NCBI GenBank assembly: GCA_030838815.1
Contig: JAUZEX010000502.1
Coordinates: 1-5,611 of the forward strand
Length of the DNA stretch: 5,611 bases
Origin: Actinomycetota bacterium
GTDB lineage: Bacteria > Actinomycetota > Acidimicrobiia > IMCC26256 > BP-133
Direction: 5' to 3'
The notes under the pieces were generated by a model that saw only the letters and a list, made by a program, of their open reading frames with translations, did no database searches and was not told the origin of the DNA. Shown in pieces: positions 1-4,125 of this stretch; the stretch's first letter is position 1, and each line of letters starts with the position of its first letter. Position numbers and translations under genes: made by a program.

Positions 1-785
1 GGCTGGGCCACGCCGCCGTGGCGGGGGGCGGCCGGGACGGCGGCGGCCAGGGCGGCAGGAGCGTTGGCGAGCTCGCCCTGGCGCATGCGGCATGGAGGGC
101 AGGCCTCCAGGTGCGACCGCACGTCGAGCCCCTCGGCCGGATCGAGGCCCCCGGCCTGGTAGGAGTCGAGACGGTCGACGGTGTACCGGCACCCGGCCCT
201 GACCTCCTGGCGGTCGAGCGCCGATTCCTGGGCGGAGTGGATCCGGACCCGGGCGTCGGAGGCGAGCGCGGCGAGCTCCGGCGTCGGGCCGAGGAGGATT
301 CCGCCGACCTCGGCCGGGGTGAGGGCCTCGACGTCGGTCAGCCACAGGGCGGCTCGCCACCGCTCCGGCAGGGTGGCGAGGGCGGCGCGGGCGACATGGT
401 GCTCCAGCGAGGAGAGCACGACCTCCCCGTCCGGCCCGAGCCCGGCCAGGGCCGCCGGGGCCTCGTCGCCGGTCTCCTCCCGGCCGGCGGCGCGGGCCCG
501 GTCGAGCGCGGACTGGCGGACGCAGGCCAGGACATAGGGGCGGAAGCTCACGCTGGCCGACGCCAGCGGCTCAGTTTCCGCCGGAAGGGCCGAGAAGATC
601 CGGGTGAAACCCTCGATGACGGCCAGTTCGGCGTCGGGCGAGAACCGGGAGGAGACGCAGGCCATCCGCCATGCCGCGGCGTGGTGGCGCAGATAGAGCA
701 GGCCGAAAGCCAGGCGATCGCCGGCGCGCGCCGCCGTCACGAGCGCCCAATCGTCGGTGGTCACACCATCGGGGTGGGGGTCCAT
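1..785 (-). CDS. ECF-family RNA polymerase sigma factor with fused C-terminal zinc-finger (partial, 3' end beyond window)
   Basis: The frame is open from the ATG at 785 to the left edge (261 residues, no stop), so the C-terminus is missing. Residues about 13-100 look like sigma region 2: an acidic/hydrophobic helix (DAELAVIEGFTRIFSAL, 51-67) followed by FRPYVLACVRQSALDRARA. Residues about 136-186 look like sigma region 4 (ATLPERWRAALWLTDVEAL, then TPAEVGGILL, a degenerate helix-turn-helix). Next comes C199-x25-H225-x3-C229-x2-C232, the cysteine/histidine spacing of zinc-binding anti-sigma domains (HLEACPPC core). Known for the family: such actinobacterial sigma factors carry a cis-acting regulatory tail instead of, or beside, a separate anti-sigma factor. 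The start is chosen because purine-rich AGGGGAAGGGAG lies just upstream and the sigma fold begins soon after. The gene is divergent from the 966 gene across 180 bp. Its target promoters are unknown. Confidence 0.88.
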   Translation of the reverse strand, partial: MDPHPDGVTTDDWALVTAARAGDRLAFGLLYLRHHAAAWRMACVSSRFSPDAELAVIEGFTRIFSALPAETEPLASASVSFRPYVLACVRQSALDRARAAGREETGDEAPAALAGLGPDGEVVLSSLEHHVARAALATLPERWRAALWLTDVEALTPAEVGGILLGPTPELAALASDARVRIHSAQESALDRQEVRAGCRYTVDRLDSYQAGGLDPAEGLDVRSHLEACPPCRMRQGELANAPAALAAAVPAAPRHGGVAQ

Positions 786-840
786 GCTCTCCCTTCCCCT
801 CCCCAGGAGGTTGCGGGCAACGCGAGCGAAATCGCGCGCC

Positions 841-852
841 TCCAGATCTGGA
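841..852. repeat. Perfect 12-bp palindrome TCCAGATCTGGA
   Basis: The 12 bases equal their own reverse complement. The site lies in the divergent region about 56 bp upstream of the sigma factor start, where an operator or part of its promoter could sit. It overlaps one arm of the GGAAT-n11-ATTCC repeat. Function is not shown by the sequence. Confidence 0.35.
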
Positions 853-901
853 ATCGGTTGCCTTCATTCCCAACTTGAGCAGAAATCTCACGTTGGGTGG
901 T

Positions 902-920
902 CACGATTGCCCGAATCGTG
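902..920. repeat. Perfect 7-bp inverted repeat with 5-nt spacer, candidate operator
   Basis: CACGATT at 902-908 and AATCGTG at 914-920 are exact reverse complements around GCCCG. The 19-bp size and AT-richer arms suit a dimeric DNA-binding regulator. The site lies 46-64 bp upstream of the plus-strand ATG at 966 and more than 115 bp from the sigma factor start, so it would more likely control the plus-strand gene. No regulator gene for it is visible in the window. Confidence 0.4.
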
Positions 921-950
921 CCCATCCGTAGGCGGTCGGCAGCGGCTCCG

Positions 951-956
951 TAGCCT
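951..956 (+). promoter_or_regulatory. Possible -10 box (TAGCCT) for a leaderless or near-leaderless transcript
   Basis: TAGCCT fits the TAnnnT -10 pattern of housekeeping promoters in high-GC actinobacteria. Nine bases separate it from the ATG at 966, so transcription starting the usual 6-8 bases downstream would begin within a few bases of the start codon. No Shine-Dalgarno-like sequence lies between this box and the ATG, which agrees with leaderless translation. There is no good TTGACA-like -35 at 16-18 bp, so this remains tentative. Confidence 0.3.
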
Positions 957-965
957 GTCGTTCAG

Positions 966-1688
966 ATGACCGCCCAGCAGACGATCGTGGTGGACCACGT
1001 GGCCCGCCTGGATGACGGGTCGGTGGTCGTGGCCGGCATCGACACCAACCACGACCACATCGCGCCGCGGCGGGGCTCGGCCTGGGACACGGCGGCGACC
1101 GCCCGGGGCGGCGGACCGTTCGGCATCGGGGAGGCCGTCGACCTCGGCTTCTCCCGCCGCCGGGGAACGCCGCCGCTGGTGGAGGAGCGGGACGTCGAGG
1201 AGGAGAATGTCACCCCGCTCGGGCGGCTTTCCGACGGCCAGTTCTGGTCGCTGCTCGAGACCCTCGGCCACGACCACCTGCCGTCGATCTACGGCGAGGA
1301 ACTCACGGTGTCTCCCTCCGGCTCGGCGTCCGTGCCGGCCGGGCGGGGCAAGGCGTCGCTCGGGGTGCTGCGCTGCCCGGGCCCGGCCGAGCTGTTCCGG
1401 CGGGGCGGTCAGCTCCGGATGGGGCTCGACGACCTCCGGCTCGGGTCGCTCGACCTCAACGTCCACGATCACCGCCTCCGGGACGAGAAGGGCGTGCCGA
1501 TCGACTCGCTGTGGAAGGTCATCCGCCGCCGGGTGCAGAGCGGCGAGCCCGTGATCCTGTCGGTGGGCCTCAGCCAGGCCTTCAACGGCGTGCACTGGCT
1601 CAGGGTCGACAACATCCACTTCCGGGACTACTTCGACGACCACCCCGTCTTCCGGTTCGCCCGCGGGCGGGACGGGCCGATTCGCTAG
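966..1688 (+). CDS. Uncharacterised 240-residue protein, possibly dual-OB-fold-like
   Basis: I do not recognise this protein with certainty. The frame has strong third-position G/C bias and fills the gap between its neighbours, so it is probably real. It begins with a beta-rich stretch (IVVDHVARLDDGSVVVAGID, 7-26) and has GGPFGIGEAVDLGF (48-62), a central aromatic helix QFWSLLETL (92-100), a glycine-rich SLGVL strand (131-135) and a C-terminal beta-rich segment, PVILSVGLSQAF (195-206) then VHWLRVDNIHF (209-219). From memory, a C-terminal ILSVGL ... HWLxVxNIH pattern and an N-terminal VAGID strand recall uncharacterised dual-OB-domain proteins of actinobacteria. That is a guess, not an assignment. 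No signal peptide, membrane span or metal-binding cluster is evident, so it is probably cytosolic. It is divergent from the sigma factor and convergent with the enoyl-CoA hydratase gene. Confidence 0.8.
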   Translation: MTAQQTIVVDHVARLDDGSVVVAGIDTNHDHIAPRRGSAWDTAATARGGGPFGIGEAVDLGFSRRRGTPPLVEERDVEEENVTPLGRLSDGQFWSLLETLGHDHLPSIYGEELTVSPSGSASVPAGRGKASLGVLRCPGPAELFRRGGQLRMGLDDLRLGSLDLNVHDHRLRDEKGVPIDSLWKVIRRRVQSGEPVILSVGLSQAFNGVHWLRVDNIHFRDYFDDHPVFRFARGRDGPIR

Positions 1689-1722
1689 GGGGCTTCACCT
1701 GCCTCCCGGGAGGCATCCCTAG
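1685..1722. terminator. Candidate bidirectional hairpin between convergent genes
   Basis: CTAGGG (1685-1690) pairs with CCCTAG (1717-1722). Inside lies the perfect palindrome GCCTCCCGGGAGGC (1701-1714), which can fold as a GCCTC/GAGGC stem with a CCGG loop. Both stop codons, TAG of the plus-strand gene (1686-1688) and TAG of the minus-strand crotonase (1721-1719), fall in the outer arms. There is no T-tract on either side, so it is not a classic intrinsic terminator, and the two repeats are not exactly concentric. Confidence 0.35.
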
Positions 1723-2531
1723 CTCCCGGTGTACTTCGGGGGGCGGCGGTCGGCGAAGGCGGCCACGCCTTCGGCGAAGTCGTCCGTCGACCGGAGCAGG
1801 CCGTAGGCCAAGCCCTCCAGCTCCAGGCCGACGTGGAGCGGCGCGTCATAGGCCAGGTTGAGCACGCGCTTCGCCACCTTGAGGGCCAGCGGCGCCTTGG
1901 CCGCCAGCTCGAGGGCGATCTCGGTCGTGCGGTGGTCGAGCTGGTCGAGGGGCACCACCTCGGCCACCAGCCCCCAGTCGAGCGCCTCGCCGGCCTCGAT
2001 CCGCCGGCCCCGGAGGATGGCGTCCTTGGCCCGGGACAGGCCCACCAGATGGGCGAGCCGCTGGGTCCCGCCGCTGCCGGGAATCATCCCGAGGGTGATC
2101 TCGGGCAGGCCCAGCACGGTGTCGTAGGCGGCCACCCGCAGGTCGCAGGCCAGGGCCAGCTCGAGGCCCACCCCGAAGGTGAAGCCGTGGAGCTTGGCCA
2201 CCACCGGCTTCGGGCACCGCTCGGCGGCCCCGACGTTCTTGGCCAGGTGGGAGAGCTCCTCGGGGGTGCGGGCCATGAAGCCGGGGATGTCGCCTCCGGC
2301 GGTGAAGGCCTTCTCACCCGCGCCGCCGACGACGATGACCCGCACGCCGTCGTCGGCGCCGAGGTCGCCGAACACGCCGGCCAGCTGGTCGCGGGCGGCC
2401 ATGCTGATCCGGTTCATCTTCTCGGGGACGTCGAGGGTGATGGTGGCGATGCCGGTCTCGGCGTCGCGCTCGACGTGGAAGCCGTCGTAGGTCTCGGAAG
2501 TCCCCGGCGTCCGGGGTGTCCCTGATGTCAT
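1719..2531 (-). CDS. Enoyl-CoA hydratase/isomerase family protein (crotonase)
   Basis: This encodes 270 residues, close to the usual crotonase length. The oxyanion-hole segment is AFTAGGDI (75-82). The second motif GVGLELALACDL (120-131) carries E124, and GLPEITLGMIPGSGGTQRL (141-159) carries E144. These match the two catalytic glutamates of classical enoyl-CoA hydratase, so hydration of a 2-enoyl-CoA to the 3-hydroxyacyl-CoA is the likely reaction, in the cytosol. Later segments (GRRIEAGEALDWGLVAEVV, 175-193, and AFADRRPPKY near the end) are typical of the family. The ATG at 2531 is chosen because it overlaps the ligase stop as ATGA, a translational-coupling arrangement. The first 15 residues are Thr/Gly/Pro-rich and not part of the fold. 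Substrate is open; the ligase and hydroxylase neighbours suggest catabolism of a CoA-activated acid. Confidence 0.92.
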   Translation of the reverse strand: MTSGTPRTPGTSETYDGFHVERDAETGIATITLDVPEKMNRISMAARDQLAGVFGDLGADDGVRVIVVGGAGEKAFTAGGDIPGFMARTPEELSHLAKNVGAAERCPKPVVAKLHGFTFGVGLELALACDLRVAAYDTVLGLPEITLGMIPGSGGTQRLAHLVGLSRAKDAILRGRRIEAGEALDWGLVAEVVPLDQLDHRTTEIALELAAKAPLALKVAKRVLNLAYDAPLHVGLELEGLAYGLLRSTDDFAEGVAAFADRRPPKYTGS

Positions 2532-4000
2532 GGTCCGGGATCCTCGCGCAGGAGCCGCCGGAGAAGCTTTCCGGACGGCGACTTCGGGAGCGTTTCGACG
2601 AAGCGATATTCCCGGGGGCGTTTGAAGTCGGCCAGGGCCGATCGGCGGCACCAGCCGTCGAGGACGGAGGATTCGATCTCCTCCCGGGTGACGACGAAGG
2701 CCGTGACCCGCTGCCCGAGCCGCGGGTCGGCCCGTCCGATCACCGCCGCCTCGATCACGGCCGGGTGGGCCACGAGGGTGTCCTCCACTTCGGTGGGGTG
2801 GATGTTCTCCCCGCCGGAGATGACCATGTCGTCGGCCCGGCCGACGACCCACAGGTCGCCGTCGGCGTCCAGGCGGCCGAGGTCGCCGGTGCGGTACCAG
2901 CCGTCGGGGGTGAGGGCCCGGGCGTCGGCGTCGGGCCGGTTCCAGTAACCGGTGAACGCCTCGTCGGAGTCGAGGGCGGCCAGGATTTCGCCGACAGCGT
3001 TCCCGTCGTCCTGGTCGGAATCGCCTGCGCCGGCGCCCGGGTCAGCGGTGAGGGGCTCCAGCCGGAGGCGGCCGTGGACCCCGGGACGCCCGGCGCAGCC
3101 CGGCTTGGCCCGCTGCTCGCCGTGGACGGCGAACGTGTAGATCTCGGTGGAGCCGTAGTGGTTGACGAAGACCTCGGGGGCGAAAGCGGCGGTGCAGCGC
3201 TCGACGAGGGTGGCGCTCATCGGGGCGCCGGCGTAGGCCAGGCGGGGGACGGGGAGCCCGTCCCGGGCGCCGTCAGCCAGCGCTTCGACGAGGTCGTGGT
3301 ACAGCGTCGGCGCGAGGTACAGGGCGCTGACCCGCTCCGAGGCGATGACCTCGATCGCCTCGGCGGCGTTGAATTCCGACCGGACCACGAAGCAGCCGCC
3401 GACGGCGTGCATGGCCAGCAGCGATCGCACCGCCATGGTGTGGTAGAGCGGCATGACGCCGAGCGTCCGTTCGCCCGGCTGGTAGCGGCACTGGATCACG
3501 TGGGCCAGCGCGGCGGACCACTCCGCCCGCTGCGACCGGGGCACGCCCTTCGGCCGCCCGGAGGTGCCGGAGGTGTAGAGCATCAGCGACGGTTCGCCGT
3601 CGCGACCGTCGGACGGGCCGGGCGCGGGGTCGCCGCCCGACAGCTCGGCCGCTGGCCGGGCCCCGACCTGCTCGGCGAGGTGGGGTTCGGCGACGAACAC
3701 CGTGGCGTCCGCATCCGTTGCGCAGTAACGGATCTCGTCCGGCTTGAGCCGCCAGTTGACCGGGACGAAGCAGGCGCCGAGCCACTGGCAGGCCCAGTAC
3801 AGGACGACAGTCTCGACCCGGTTCCGGAGGGCGCCCACCACCCGCTCGCCGGGTTTGACGCCGAGCCCCGCCAGGCCGCCCGCCACGCCCCGGCCCCGCT
3901 CGAGGAGGTCGGCGTACGTCAGCCGCTCCCCGGCGTCGACGACGGCTTCGGCGGCAGGATGGCGTTCGGCCGCCGCCACCAGGAGCTGACCGAGGTTCAC
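2528..4000 (-). CDS. Class I adenylate-forming acid:CoA ligase (4-chlorobenzoate/benzoate-CoA-ligase-like)
   Basis: This 490-residue AMP-binding enzyme would convert a carboxylate, ATP and CoA to an acyl-CoA via an acyl-adenylate. Motifs seen: phosphate loop YTSGTSGRPKG (142-152), MPLYH (183-187), HYGSTEI (281-287), WYRTGDLG with ATP-ribose-binding D373, R388 before the hinge in GRADDMVISGGENIHPTEVE (387-406), and the C-terminal catalytic K478 in PKSPSGKLLRR. All core motifs are intact. From memory, PLYH, SGGENIHP and LADFKRP resemble bacterial 4-chlorobenzoate-CoA ligase, so an aromatic acid is a reasonable but unproven substrate. Residues about 318-334 form a Gly/Asp-rich low-complexity loop. 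GTG at 4000 is chosen because GGAGG sits seven bases upstream and the family's N-terminus (NLGQLL) begins there. The gene overlaps the crotonase by ATGA, indicating one operon. Confidence 0.93.
   Translation of the reverse strand: MNLGQLLVAAAERHPAAEAVVDAGERLTYADLLERGRGVAGGLAGLGVKPGERVVGALRNRVETVVLYWACQWLGACFVPVNWRLKPDEIRYCATDADATVFVAEPHLAEQVGARPAAELSGGDPAPGPSDGRDGEPSLMLYTSGTSGRPKGVPRSQRAEWSAALAHVIQCRYQPGERTLGVMPLYHTMAVRSLLAMHAVGGCFVVRSEFNAAEAIEVIASERVSALYLAPTLYHDLVEALADGARDGLPVPRLAYAGAPMSATLVERCTAAFAPEVFVNHYGSTEIYTFAVHGEQRAKPGCAGRPGVHGRLRLEPLTADPGAGAGDSDQDDGNAVGEILAALDSDEAFTGYWNRPDADARALTPDGWYRTGDLGRLDADGDLWVVGRADDMVISGGENIHPTEVEDTLVAHPAVIEAAVIGRADPRLGQRVTAFVVTREEIESSVLDGWCRRSALADFKRPREYRFVETLPKSPSGKLLRRLLREDPGP
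3993..4000 (-). promoter_or_regulatory. GTG start of the ligase within GTGA overlap
   Basis: GTG (4000-3998) overlaps TGA (3999-3997) of an upstream 42-codon frame. GGAGG lies seven bases before the GTG on the minus strand. The ribosome binding site and overlap decide the ligase start; the frame stays open further upstream but only as a shadow of the fusion gene. Confidence 0.6.
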
Positions 4001-4125
4001 GGCGTTGCCTCCGGGCCGGGGGGCCGCTCGCCCGCGGCGAGCCGGTGCGGCACGAGGTTCACGGCGTTGCCTCGGGGACCGGGGGGCCGCTCGGCCGCGG
4101 CGAGCCGGTGCGGCACGGGGTTCAC
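3997..4125 (-). CDS. Possible 42-residue relay reading frame created by the duplication
   Basis: GTG at 4125-4123 overlaps the TGA of the fusion gene (4124-4122). The frame runs 42 codons through two copies of a 21-residue unit (VNPVPHRLAAAERPPGPRGN and VNLVPHRLAAGERPPGPEAT, each plus one residue) and ends at TGA 3999-3997, which overlaps the ligase GTG. Both junctions are 4-base GTGA overlaps, so ribosomes could be handed from the fusion gene to the ligase through this frame. The peptide is Pro/Arg-rich with no recognisable domain and is probably not functional in itself. It may not be translated, since the ligase has its own GGAGG. Confidence 0.25.
   Translation of the reverse strand: MNPVPHRLAAAERPPGPRGNAVNLVPHRLAAGERPPGPEATP

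Larger units (their letters stand above)
786..965. promoter_or_regulatory. Divergent intergenic region rich in inverted repeats
   Basis: This 180-bp gap separates the start of the sigma factor gene (reading left) from the start of the hypothetical gene (reading right), so it should hold both promoters. It is less GC-rich than the flanking genes. Inverted repeats visible by eye: GTTGC-GG-GCAAC (810-821), CGCGA-n6-TCGCG (821-836), TCCAGATCTGGA (841-852), GGAAT-n11-ATTCC (850-870) and CACGATT-n5-AATCGTG (902-920). No promoter is certain. The minus-strand GGGAAT at 871-866 resembles the GGAA core of many ECF -35 elements and could serve autoregulation, but no convincing -10 was found at the right distance. 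Confidence 0.6.

Noticed and set aside
18..878. A 286-codon plus-strand frame opposite the sigma factor
   Set aside because: The minus strand gives a coherent sigma fold with a zinc motif, while the plus-strand product is low-complexity and runs through the divergent promoter region.
888..1643. A 251-codon minus-strand frame opposite the hypothetical gene
   Set aside because: The product is Arg/Pro/His-rich and domainless, and its start would lie inside the convergent partner. The plus-strand frame has better codon bias and beta-rich segments.
1719..2531. 4-Chlorobenzoyl-CoA dehalogenase identity for the crotonase
   Set aside because: The ligase resemblance made this tempting, but the crotonase has both hydratase glutamates (E124, E144) and Ser/Gly in the PGSGG segment where, from memory, the dehalogenase nucleophilic aspartate lies.
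2532..2852. N-terminal extension of the crotonase to 2852
   Set aside because: The extension is a shadow of the ligase C-terminal domain. The ATGA overlap at 2531 gives a normal-length crotonase.
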